Source: Planctomycetota bacterium
GTDB taxonomy: Bacteria; Planctomycetota; PUPC01; DSUN01
Assembly: GCA_035384565.1 (NCBI GenBank)
Contig: DAOOIT010000012.1
Coordinates: forward strand, 1-64,000
Direction: 5' to 3'
DNA length: 64,000 nucleotides
The notes below the pieces were generated by a model that worked only from the letters and a program-made list of their open reading frames with translations, was not told the DNA's origin and made no database searches. The position numbers and the translations under genes are program-made. Positions within the stretch are counted from its first letter, which is position 1; every line of letters begins with the position of its first letter. Shown piece after piece: positions 32,550 through 40,283 of this stretch.

Positions 32550-35036
32550 TCAGTGGGGCGCTCTCTGGTAGCGAACGAGGAGGCTGGCGGGGGCCGCTGC
32601 GATCTCGGGGCGGAACGCGGCCAGCGCGGCGCCCGTTATCCTGCGGGTCTCCCGCGCCGCATAGGTCTCGAGGAACACGACCTCGTAGGTGGCCTTGGCA
32701 TCGAGGCCGCGGAGGGCGACCTCGGCGACCGTGTACGGACTCTGCGGCCGGCGGAAGAAGACGGCGAAGCCCGCGTCAAGGTCGGGCCGGTGCAGTTGCC
32801 AGCCGATCCATTGTGTCTCGTCGAGTGTGATGGGCAGCAGGGGGTAGTAGTCGCCCTGGTAGAAGGGGCGCAGGCTCTTGGTCTCGGCGATGGCCGCCTT
32901 GGCCAGTTCGGTCGGGAAGTCCTTGGCGAGGTCGCTTGGGCAGAGGTTCGTGCCTGTTGTGGCGATGCTGCGCCAGTTGTAGGGGTCGAATGCCCACACG
33001 CCACCGGTATGGAAGGGCACGTAGAGGCTCAGGCCCGCCATCTGCACCTGGTCCCAGGTGGGCATCGGCTTGCCGCAGCACTGGGTGTCAGAGCGCCACA
33101 GGGGCACGCTGCGAGTGAGGGTCTCCAGGTCAATGCGCCGCCCGCCGCTGGCGCAGGTGTCAATCCAGAGGCCGGGGTGGCGGCGGATCAATTCGTCCCA
33201 CATCTCCAGGTGGCCTTCGACGTAGCGGATTTCGGTCATGCCCTTGCGGTCAGGCGCGTCGGCCGCCTGCCAGAAGGGGAGGGGGTCTATGTTGAAGTCA
33301 TTGCGGTAGATGTCTATGCCGCTCTCGGTGATGCACTTCGAGAGCCAATCGGTGAGCCACTGTCGCGCCTCGGGCTTGCCCAGGTTGAAGAGGCCGTCGC
33401 CGCCGCCCGCGCGCAACACGAAGTCGGGGTGCTCTTTGGCGATGCGGCTGTTGGGGTTCACGCGCTCCGGCTCGAACCAGACGATGAACTTCATGCCCAG
33501 GCGATGCGCCTCGTCGCTGAGGGGCTTGAGGCCGCGGGGGAAGGCCTCGGCCTTGGGCACCCAGCTCCCGACGCCGCTCGGCCAGCCGCCCTCGAACCAG
33601 CCGGCGTCGAGCCAGTAGACCTCGACGCCCAGCGGCGCCATGCGGCGGATGGCCTCCAGTTGGTTCTTCTCGGTCACGTCGTTGCCTGTGCCATAGGTGA
33701 ACCAGGTATTCTGCGTGACGGGCGGGGTGACCAGCGCGCCGTTCACGCGAGGCAGGTAGTGGGCAATGAGGAGCCGTCGGAAGGCGTTGTGGCCCGCAAA
33801 CCGGTCGTTGCCGTCCCACAGGAGAAGGAGGATGCGGGGGGTGCGGATGCTCTCGCCGGGGTGGAGCTTGAGGTGGATGGTCTGCTGGCCGCTCTGGATG
33901 AGGACCGCGCTCGCCTCATCGCGTGCGGCATGCAGCGCCCACTGCCCCGACCAGCCGATGGCGCCCACGATGCCGCCGCCTGGCCATTCGAGGTTGAAGA
34001 AGGGCAGGCGGCCATTCGACGAGCGGCCGCCGGCAGGCGCCAGGTCAATCGCCGCCTTGGGCGCGAGCGGCTGGTCCACAGGCAGGAAGTCGGTCGCCGT
34101 GCACGTTGAGCCGTGGGCGTGATGCAGCACCACGTCGCCCTTATCGGGCACGTTCACGCGCAAGTCGAGGGGCAGCACCTTCTCGAGGAGTGGCGTGTCG
34201 GCCTGCCCCGTGTTGCGGAAGCGCAGCACCGATTCGACCGCGGGGAACTGCTCGAAGAGCGTGACTTCGGCTGTCACTTCGAGGCCCGTCGCCGGGTCTG
34301 TCCAGGTCACGGCATGCGCTTCGCGGCCCGGCTTGGCCGGCAGCTTGGCTTGCGAGCGCTTCCACGTGGGCAGCAGCTCAGACGATGCCTTGCCGCCGTA
34401 GGTGAACGAGAAGGGGATAGCCGTGGAGAGTCCCGCGGCCTTCCCCACCACCTGCATCTCATCGAGCCACAGCTTCTCACCTGTTTCGAGCATGACGAAT
34501 GCCTCCGCCCAGTCGGTTTGGTCCCAACCCGGTCCATCGCCGCCGTCGAGGATGCGCAGGGTGAACTCGCGCGCCCCATTCAGTGCCACCCTCACGGGGA
34601 GCGGCGGGTCCGAGCCGCGCCGCACACCGGAACGGAACGCCTCCTTGCCGCCCACCTCGACCACGAGCACCACGCTGCCTTTCTCTGCCCTGGTGTCGTA
34701 GTTGTTGTCAATGCCCGCCTCGGCCTCAAAGGCCCTGCCTGGCCCCGGCAAGCGCACGACGATCTCTGCGACGGAGTGGCTTCCGATACCGCGCTGATAC
34801 TTCCTGTCGCCCAATTGGAGGGGGGTCTTCATCACCGACCGGCGGCGCTCAAACTGGCCGTGGTCCTGACGCCTGACCTCGATGCCCGGCGGTGCAGGGG
34901 CCTCGTGCGCGCCCTCGCCGAGCAGCGCAGCGCGCGCCCAGGCGTGCGCCCGGGCCACATCGGGCAGCGGCTCGCCGGCGGAGGCCGCGAGAGAGGTGAA
35001 GACGCACGCTGCAAGCGGGGCCGCAAGGCACCTCAT
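32550..35036 (-). CDS. Exported alpha-galactosidase-like GH36 protein with NPCBM domain
   Basis: An 828-residue secreted enzyme. Signal peptide (1-20); NPCBM carbohydrate-binding domain (about 55-185: GIGSHSVAEIVVRLPG, then AGIDNNYDTRAEKGSV); beta-sandwich (190-420); a GH36-type TIM barrel (430-740) with VYWLDAGWFEGGW, IVWFEPERV, YRNDFNID (probable nucleophile Asp) and the CASGGRRIDLETL...WRSDT block (probable acid/base Asp); C-terminal beta domain. GH36 members are mostly alpha-galactosidases or alpha-N-acetylgalactosaminidases; exact specificity is open. The ATG follows AGAGGAGAACTCC. It is divergent from a lipoprotein gene and belongs to a carbohydrate-centred neighbourhood. Confidence 0.9.
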   Translation of the reverse strand: MRCLAAPLAACVFTSLAASAGEPLPDVARAHAWARAALLGEGAHEAPAPPGIEVRRQDHGQFERRRSVMKTPLQLGDRKYQRGIGSHSVAEIVVRLPGPGRAFEAEAGIDNNYDTRAEKGSVVLVVEVGGKEAFRSGVRRGSDPPLPVRVALNGAREFTLRILDGGDGPGWDQTDWAEAFVMLETGEKLWLDEMQVVGKAAGLSTAIPFSFTYGGKASSELLPTWKRSQAKLPAKPGREAHAVTWTDPATGLEVTAEVTLFEQFPAVESVLRFRNTGQADTPLLEKVLPLDLRVNVPDKGDVVLHHAHGSTCTATDFLPVDQPLAPKAAIDLAPAGGRSSNGRLPFFNLEWPGGGIVGAIGWSGQWALHAARDEASAVLIQSGQQTIHLKLHPGESIRTPRILLLLWDGNDRFAGHNAFRRLLIAHYLPRVNGALVTPPVTQNTWFTYGTGNDVTEKNQLEAIRRMAPLGVEVYWLDAGWFEGGWPSGVGSWVPKAEAFPRGLKPLSDEAHRLGMKFIVWFEPERVNPNSRIAKEHPDFVLRAGGGDGLFNLGKPEARQWLTDWLSKCITESGIDIYRNDFNIDPLPFWQAADAPDRKGMTEIRYVEGHLEMWDELIRRHPGLWIDTCASGGRRIDLETLTRSVPLWRSDTQCCGKPMPTWDQVQMAGLSLYVPFHTGGVWAFDPYNWRSIATTGTNLCPSDLAKDFPTELAKAAIAETKSLRPFYQGDYYPLLPITLDETQWIGWQLHRPDLDAGFAVFFRRPQSPYTVAEVALRGLDAKATYEVVFLETYAARETRRITGAALAAFRPEIAAAPASLLVRYQRAPH

Positions 35037-35091
35037 GGAGTTCTCCTCTGGACGCCTACTTTCGCAAACTCGTGCCTTGGAGTCAAGCCGC

Positions 35092-35119
35092 TTGCATTGT
35101 CTGCCCTCTTGGCTACACT
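35092..35119 (+). promoter_or_regulatory. Predicted promoter of the lipoprotein gene
   Basis: TTGCAT (35092-35097), 16 bp, TACACT (35114-35119); the predicted start is about 28 nt before the ATG at 35155 and includes its GAGGAG. Confidence 0.5.
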
Positions 35120-35154
35120 ATCGGGCGGAGAAGGGGCAACCAACGAGGAGCGTG

Positions 35155-36021
35155 ATGCCCATCAAGCGTCTGGCAATGGGAACGCTGGCTGCGTTGCTGA
35201 CGGGGTTGAGCGGCTGTGGCGCGCCGCGGCAGGGCAGCGATGCCGTGGTGCGTCTGGTGCCCGCGCCCGCGCTCACGTGCAAGCCGGAGCCGAAGTACCG
35301 TTGGCTCGACTGCCTCGGCCAGCCCTACTCCGACGAGTTTCGCAAGAGCTTCTCCTATGCGCGCGCCCAGGTAGAGGTGCGCTTCCCTCGGCGGGCCCCT
35401 GTCTTCGAGGGCACGATCTCTGCCCGGAGACTCAAGCCCAATTTCGCCTACCAGGTCAAACTCGTCGGGCTGCCGCCATCGCAGTGGGGCCGAAGGGGCC
35501 ATGCCGCGTCGAACCGCGCCCTGGGCGACGCGGGCCGGTGGTGGCGCCCCGGCCCAACCGGCGGCAACGCCTACTTCCTGGACGAGGAGAAGGACAAGGA
35601 CGGCATGGAGGGCTACCTGGTCTTCGGCTATTTCGTCACGGACGCCGAGGGCCAGGCGGAGATGTCGTTCTGCGCCGACAGCTCGTTCCACGTGCTGTGG
35701 AAGGTGAGCCAATGGAAGCCGGGCGAAGGGGATTCAGCGCCTACGACGCACAGGGTGATCGCCGAAGCGGGCCGCCCGGGCTACGACCGCTCGTTCCCAG
35801 CCGGCGAGGTCGCCCTGTACGCCGAGGCCCAAACAGGGCGCCCGCCAGTCGGTCAGGTGCGCCTGCCACCGGGCGACTACCGCTGCTTCTTCCTCCTCAC
35901 CGAGGAGAGCTTCCACGACTACTACAACGAGCTGGGCGGCGACTGGGCCGCCGCCCTCGCCGCCCTGATCGAGTTCACCATCCTTCCGCCCCCGCCAGAC
36001 TCCCCAGGCGATGGCAGTTGA
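35155..36021 (+). CDS. Predicted lipoprotein of unknown function
   Basis: A 288-residue protein. MPIKRLAMGTLAALLTGLSGC is a lipoprotein signal with lipobox LSGC (Cys21), so the mature protein should be anchored in the membrane after LspA processing. The body is beta-rich, with FEGTISARRLKPNFAYQVKLVG near 84-105 and a patch of acidic residues DEEKDKDGMEG near 143-153; the layout resembles secreted proteins with an Ig-like fold, but I do not recognise a family. The start is supported by GAGGAG 4 nt before the ATG and by an upstream promoter. The DUF1080 genes follow on the same strand but have their own promoter. Confidence 0.7.
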   Translation: MPIKRLAMGTLAALLTGLSGCGAPRQGSDAVVRLVPAPALTCKPEPKYRWLDCLGQPYSDEFRKSFSYARAQVEVRFPRRAPVFEGTISARRLKPNFAYQVKLVGLPPSQWGRRGHAASNRALGDAGRWWRPGPTGGNAYFLDEEKDKDGMEGYLVFGYFVTDAEGQAEMSFCADSSFHVLWKVSQWKPGEGDSAPTTHRVIAEAGRPGYDRSFPAGEVALYAEAQTGRPPVGQVRLPPGDYRCFFLLTEESFHDYYNELGGDWAAALAALIEFTILPPPPDSPGDGS

Positions 36022-36046
36022 CTTTCCCCCCGCCAGTTCCTAAGAT
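36018..36046 (+). promoter_or_regulatory. Predicted promoter of the DUF1080 gene pair
   Basis: TTGACT (36018-36023), 17 bp, TAAGAT (36041-36046). It overlaps the end of the lipoprotein gene and gives a leader of about 50 nt before the first DUF1080 ATG. Confidence 0.6.
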
Positions 36047-36104
36047 GAAGCCGTGTTGGGTGGCATTGGAAGCCATTGTTGCCTCTTGCGTTAGGAGCGT
36101 GGGC

Positions 36105-36770
36105 ATGCGCGAGCTGAAGTGGGCGTTGACGGCGCTGGTCGTGGCGGGCTTCGCGGCGGCCGCCGTCGCGGGCGAGGAAGCATGGAAGCCCGAGGGCGAG
36201 GGCTGGATCCAGCTCTTCAACGGGCAGGACCTCACCGGCTGGAAGTTCAAGGGCGGCACCAACACGTCCTGGAGCGTCAAGGACGGTGAGCTGGTCAACA
36301 CGAAGCCCGAGGAGAAGGGCAAGCACGGAGTGGATATCTTCACCGAGCAGACGTTCCGTGACTTCCAGCTCCACATCGAATTCAAGGTGCCCAAGGGCGG
36401 CAACAGCGGCGTGTACCTGCGCGGGCGCAAGGAGATTCAGGTGCACGACTCCTTCGGCGTCGAGAAGCCCGGCACCGGCCACTGTGGCGGTCTCTACAGC
36501 AAGGCGGGCGCCAGAGTGAACGCCTGCAAGCCCGCGGGCGAGTGGAACAGCTTCGATGTGACCATCGTAGGCGACACGATCACCGTGTACCACAACGGTC
36601 AGCTCATTCACGACAAGGTCGAACTGGTCGGCTGCACGGGCGGCGCCCTCGACGGCGACGACACGAAGCCCGGCCCCCTGATGCTCCAGGGCGATCACAG
36701 CAGCGTGTGGTACCGCAACATCTGGATCAAGCCGCTCGCTGCTAAAGAGAAGCCGAAGGAGAAGGAATAG
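36105..36770 (+). CDS. Exported DUF1080 protein, copy 1
   Basis: A 221-residue secreted protein. A signal peptide (about 1-24) is followed by one DUF1080 (3-keto-disaccharide hydrolase-like, concanavalin-like) domain: EGWIQLFNGQDLTGWK near 32-47, FQLHIEFKVPKGGNSGVYLRG across 88-108, and MLQGDHSSVWYRNIWIKPL at the end. Family members in planctomycetes and Bacteroidota act on or bind glycans, and some hydrolyse 3-keto-glucosides. The C-terminus is a lysine/glutamate-rich tail. The start at 36105 is preferred because AGGAG lies 7 nt before it. One base separates its stop from the start of copy 2. Confidence 0.88.
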   Translation: MRELKWALTALVVAGFAAAAVAGEEAWKPEGEGWIQLFNGQDLTGWKFKGGTNTSWSVKDGELVNTKPEEKGKHGVDIFTEQTFRDFQLHIEFKVPKGGNSGVYLRGRKEIQVHDSFGVEKPGTGHCGGLYSKAGARVNACKPAGEWNSFDVTIVGDTITVYHNGQLIHDKVELVGCTGGALDGDDTKPGPLMLQGDHSSVWYRNIWIKPLAAKEKPKEKE

Positions 36771-36771
36771 G

Positions 36772-37395
36772 TTGAAGGCAATCTGGCCTGCGATGCTGCT
36801 GGCCGCCGTTGCGGTGGCCGGCGACGCGGACTTCAAGCCCGGCGAGGGCTGGCTGTCGCTGTTCAACGGCAAGGACCTCGCCGGCTGGAAGCCCGTGGGC
36901 CGCTACAAGAGCGAGTGGCGCGCAGAGGACGGCGTGCTCGCCAACCCGGTGGAGAGCGACAACCTGCACACGGAGAAGGAGTTCGAGGACTTCGAGCTCC
37001 ACCTGGAGTTCAAGCTGCCCAAGGGCGGCAACAGCGGCGTGTTCCTGCGCGGCTGCAAAGAGGTGCAGGTGTTCGACTCCTTCGGCAAGGAGAAACTGGC
37101 TGAGGACGACTGCGGCGGCATCTTCGGCAAGCTGCCGCCTAGGGTCAATGCCTGCAAACCGCCGGGCGAGTGGAACAGCCTGGACATCGCGATCGTCGGC
37201 CGCAAGATCACCGTGGTGCTCAACGGCAAGACGACGGTGGACGGCCAGGTGGTGAACGGCGTGACGGGCGGGCAGATCAACGAGGACGAGGACAAGCCCG
37301 GCCCGCTCATGCTCCAGGGCGACCACAGCGCCGTGTGGTACCGCAATCTGTGGATCAAGCCGCTGACGAGGAGCGCCGCGACGAACGTCAAGTGA
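36772..37395 (+). CDS. Exported DUF1080 protein, copy 2
   Basis: A 207-residue secreted DUF1080 protein, clearly paralogous to copy 1: GEGWLSLFNGKDLAGWK near 23-39, FELHLEFKLPKGGNSGVFLRG across 72-92 and MLQGDHSAVWYRNLWIKPL near 180-198. The start codon is TTG at 36772, directly after the stop of copy 1, with AAGGAGAAGGA just upstream; the signal peptide MKAIWPAMLLAAVAVA follows. Tandem duplication and coupled translation suggest that the two act together or on related substrates. Confidence 0.85.
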   Translation: MKAIWPAMLLAAVAVAGDADFKPGEGWLSLFNGKDLAGWKPVGRYKSEWRAEDGVLANPVESDNLHTEKEFEDFELHLEFKLPKGGNSGVFLRGCKEVQVFDSFGKEKLAEDDCGGIFGKLPPRVNACKPPGEWNSLDIAIVGRKITVVLNGKTTVDGQVVNGVTGGQINEDEDKPGPLMLQGDHSAVWYRNLWIKPLTRSAATNVK

Positions 37396-37448
37396 TGCCC
37401 CCTCATTGGAGCTGAGGCGGGCGAACCCAGGGAGGAAAGGAGAAAGGC

Positions 37449-37580
37449 ATGCGTCGGTTGATGGCTTGGCTGGTGGTGCTCGGCTTCGCGATGAGCACGG
37501 TTGGCTGCGCGTGGACCGCCCCGAAGAAGGCGGCCGAGCCGCCTGCGAAGACGACAACGCCGGCCCCCGCCACCAAGTGA
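37449..37580 (+). CDS. Small lipoprotein, 43 residues
   Basis: A 43-residue protein: MRRLMAWLVVLGFAMSTVGC forms a signal sequence ending in a plausible lipobox Cys20 (the -3 residue is Thr, which is less usual). The short mature part is rich in Lys, Pro, Thr and Ala. A good ribosome-binding site (GGAGGAAAGGAG) lies 8-18 nt before the ATG. Small lipoproteins with an (A/T/P/K)-rich tail resemble entericidin- or Lpp-like linkers, but no family can be assigned. It lies between the DUF1080 pair and the Rieske-like gene on the same strand. Confidence 0.65.
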   Translation: MRRLMAWLVVLGFAMSTVGCAWTAPKKAAEPPAKTTTPAPATK

Positions 37581-37645
37581 GCGCTCACCCCCGAGGCGCG
37601 GGCGCAGCCATGGCGCCCGCGCCTCAGTCCTTTCAGGCCTCCGCG

Positions 37646-38071
37646 ATGGCCGAGAACATCAGCCGCCTCACGTTTCTCGTCCAGAGCGCCAGGGCCTGCC
37701 TAGGCGCGGCGCTCGGCGGGACGCTCGCCGCAGGCTGCGGCAGGGGCGGGAGCGCGAGTGGGGCAAAGGCCCCCGGCGCGAGCAGGCGCCTCCTCGCGCG
37801 GGAAGAAGATGTCCAGACGGCGCTCTATTTCGTCCACGGCGACCTCAAGGGCGTGCTGGTGCGCACCCCTCAGGGAATCGTCGGCTACGAGAACAAGTGC
37901 CCCCACGACGGCGCGCCCGTGGTGCTAAAAGAGAACGCCCTCGTGTGCGTGTGGCAGGGCTCGGCCTTCGATCCCGCCACGGGCAAGCCGCTCAAAGGCC
38001 CGGCCAAGGAGCCGCTGGCCGCGCTCAAACTCGAGTTCAAGGACGGCCTCGTGCTGCTCGCCGGCCGCTGA
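37646..38071 (+). CDS. Rieske-like lipoprotein with one cluster ligand replaced
   Basis: A 141-residue predicted lipoprotein. Residues 1-31 form a lipoprotein signal with LAAGC at 27-31. Residues 50-140 match the Rieske ferredoxin fold: the first ligand pair is intact as CPHDGAP (Cys/His), but the second, normally C-x2-H, reads CVWQGSAFDPATG, so the second His is Gln. The [2Fe-2S] cluster may be absent or have an unusual ligand. The start is uncertain: ATG at 37646 or 37610, with no strong ribosome-binding site for either. The gene ends 12 bp from the convergent DUF6785 gene. Confidence 0.75.
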   Translation: MAENISRLTFLVQSARACLGAALGGTLAAGCGRGGSASGAKAPGASRRLLAREEDVQTALYFVHGDLKGVLVRTPQGIVGYENKCPHDGAPVVLKENALVCVWQGSAFDPATGKPLKGPAKEPLAALKLEFKDGLVLLAGR

Positions 38072-38083
38072 TGGCGCCGCCGG

Positions 38084-40033
38084 CTACGGCGAGCCGATGT
38101 AGACGAGGAAGCCCACGTTCCCCGCGATCGCATCCACGATCATCCAGAACGCGCCGCACATGAGTTGCCCGAAGATCATGCCCATAAAGATCGGCATGCA
38201 GCGGCGGTACGCCACGGCCCCGCCCGACCGCATGATCACCAGCTTCGCCAGCCAGCCCAGGAACACGCTCCACCACACCACGCCCGTGACCCAGCAATCG
38301 CCAATCACGAAACCAACGTAGTGGATCGGCCACCAGGCGAAACGGTGGCTCAGGAACACCAGCACCCACATCACCGCCCCGCCGAACGCCGTATAGCCCC
38401 AGCGCTGCCAGATCCAGCTCGTCTCCACCGGGTTCCGCAAGTGGTGCTCGACGAACTGGTAGGCCAGTGTGGGCACGCCGAACTGGCGCATGTTGGCTCC
38501 GCCTCGCGTGTAGTTCAGATGCATCGTGATCCAGACGGCGCCGGCCATGCCCGCCACCATGGCCACCAGCATCCCCAGGAGCACCCGACGCGGGCGGCCC
38601 CTGCACTCGTGGGCCAGCTTCATTCCGTGAATGCTCGAGGTCATCACCGACGTGCGGTACTCCGCCGCCCAGCTGTACTGAAAGGCCATCTGCACGAGGC
38701 CCTTGGTGCCGAGGAATTCCGGCCCGATCCCGTAGACCATGAAGAGCTGGGGCAGCATGGGCGCCGAGGTGAACCCCATGCCCCCCACCGCGATCACCCG
38801 CGTGATCCCGAAGAAGATCAGGTAAGCCACGGCCAGAAACACGAACGCCGCCAGCCACGACAGGCCCGACGCGTGGTACCAGCCACAGATGAACGCTACG
38901 CCGACGAGCGTGCCCACCACCGCGCTGCGGTAGGACATGATCTCGCCCGAGTCGTCCACGTCCCGCGCGTTGAGAAACGCCTTGCGCAGGACGTCGCGGA
39001 TGTGGAATCGCGCCCGCCACAGCACGGCGGCCGTTAGCACGATGAGCGCCCCGAACGCCTGGTGCGCCGTGGCTGGGCTGCTGCCGGTGAGCCACTCGTG
39101 CCGTCCACCCACCGTCACCCCCACGGTCTTGAAGATCCCTGTCTGAATCCTGGCGAGGAGGCAGAAGATCCAGATGCTCGCGGCGACGTTCAGGTTGATG
39201 AAGTAGGTGACCCCGATGACTGAGAAGTTCCAGAAGAAGACAATCCACACGGTGCGGCGGAAGAAGGGCAGCGCATCGTACAGCTTGATTTCCGGGAACG
39301 CGGGATACCGGTAACGAATCGCATCGTTGCTGATGAAAAAGAAGGCGAGAAGGAACGGCACCCAGAACTTCCACGTGCGGAAGATAGGGGGCACGAGCTT
39401 CTCCTGGTTTCCCTTCAGCAGCTCCATGGGAGGGTGGGTAAGGGGAAAGGTGAGCCGCTCGTGCTCGACCCACTGCTTGCGCACGATGACCATGAGGCAG
39501 ATCATTACGAAGTAGATGGCCACCATGAGCGCCGTCCACCAGAGGAGCGGCATCGCCCAGGCTCCCCACGGGATCGACTCGCCGCGTGGCAGGCCGTTGT
39601 AGAAGTAGTAGGCCACCTGCGGGTCGCGGGGCGCCACCCAGCTCGGGATGTGCGGCACAATCATCTCGGCCCAAGCATTCTCCGGCGTGGCGTAGTAGAA
39701 CGGCCGCGTGAGGATGTGGAACATGTTCGTCACAAGCCCCCACGTCGGGATCGCCGAGGCCACGATCATCATGATGTAGATCAGCAGCAGCTCGTGGGTC
39801 GAGAGGGCGTTGCGCCCGAAGAGCAGCTTGAGCACGGGATTCACGATCAACACGAGCACGAAGAGCAGCATCATCGCGCCGGCGGTGATGTAGTCGGAGG
39901 TCAGACCCGCCGTCTGCATCACCAGCACCGAGTACGGGCAGGCGATGTTGAGGAACACCGACAGCGCGGCGCCGATGAGCAGCGCTCGAACGGTGAAGCC
40001 ATGTTCTGCTACGCCAGCGAAGCCTTGCCTCAT
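38084..40033 (-). CDS. DUF6785-type multi-pass membrane protein
   Basis: A 649-residue integral membrane protein with about 14 hydrophobic segments, e.g. IGAALSVFLNIACPYSVL at the start and a GGMGFTSAPMLPQLF block in the second half. It resembles the DUF6785/DUF6784 family of planctomycete membrane proteins, related in layout to OPT-type transporters. It is likely a permease for small organic compounds, perhaps released by the adjacent glycan-processing enzymes. The start at 40033 is preferred to a TTG 21 codons upstream because a hydrophilic extension would otherwise precede the first helix. It is convergent with the Rieske gene and divergent from the DUF4091-like gene. Confidence 0.75.
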   Translation of the reverse strand: MRQGFAGVAEHGFTVRALLIGAALSVFLNIACPYSVLVMQTAGLTSDYITAGAMMLLFVLVLIVNPVLKLLFGRNALSTHELLLIYIMMIVASAIPTWGLVTNMFHILTRPFYYATPENAWAEMIVPHIPSWVAPRDPQVAYYFYNGLPRGESIPWGAWAMPLLWWTALMVAIYFVMICLMVIVRKQWVEHERLTFPLTHPPMELLKGNQEKLVPPIFRTWKFWVPFLLAFFFISNDAIRYRYPAFPEIKLYDALPFFRRTVWIVFFWNFSVIGVTYFINLNVAASIWIFCLLARIQTGIFKTVGVTVGGRHEWLTGSSPATAHQAFGALIVLTAAVLWRARFHIRDVLRKAFLNARDVDDSGEIMSYRSAVVGTLVGVAFICGWYHASGLSWLAAFVFLAVAYLIFFGITRVIAVGGMGFTSAPMLPQLFMVYGIGPEFLGTKGLVQMAFQYSWAAEYRTSVMTSSIHGMKLAHECRGRPRRVLLGMLVAMVAGMAGAVWITMHLNYTRGGANMRQFGVPTLAYQFVEHHLRNPVETSWIWQRWGYTAFGGAVMWVLVFLSHRFAWWPIHYVGFVIGDCWVTGVVWWSVFLGWLAKLVIMRSGGAVAYRRCMPIFMGMIFGQLMCGAFWMIVDAIAGNVGFLVYIGSP

Positions 40034-40157
40034 AGCCCGTAGGTTACCTGCATCGTCGCCGGCGGTCAAACCAGACTGTCGGCCGTCTGCCGGCAACGGC
40101 TCCTGGGCTCAGGAGTCACCGAAGCCTCGGTCCAGGGACGTGCCAGCCCCTCTCCAC

Positions 40158-40186
40158 TTGACGCGTGCCGGACGACGGACTATTAT
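40158..40186 (+). promoter_or_regulatory. Predicted promoter of the DUF4091/sulfatase operon
   Basis: TTGACG (40158-40163), 17 bp, TATTAT (40181-40186), in the 250-bp divergent gap. The leader to the ATG at 40284 would be about 90 nt. Confidence 0.65.
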
Positions 40187-40283
40187 CGCAAGGTGCCCAA
40201 GGCAGCCCGTGCTCACAAGGCGCGTCAGGGCCGGAGGTCAGACCCTGAGACCCCCAACGCCGAGGCGACGGAGAGACCTTGAT

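Noticed and set aside
34113..36104. Upstream in-frame extension of the first DUF1080 protein
   Set aside because: A signal peptide and ribosome-binding site at 36105 set the start; the extension crosses a promoter and another gene.
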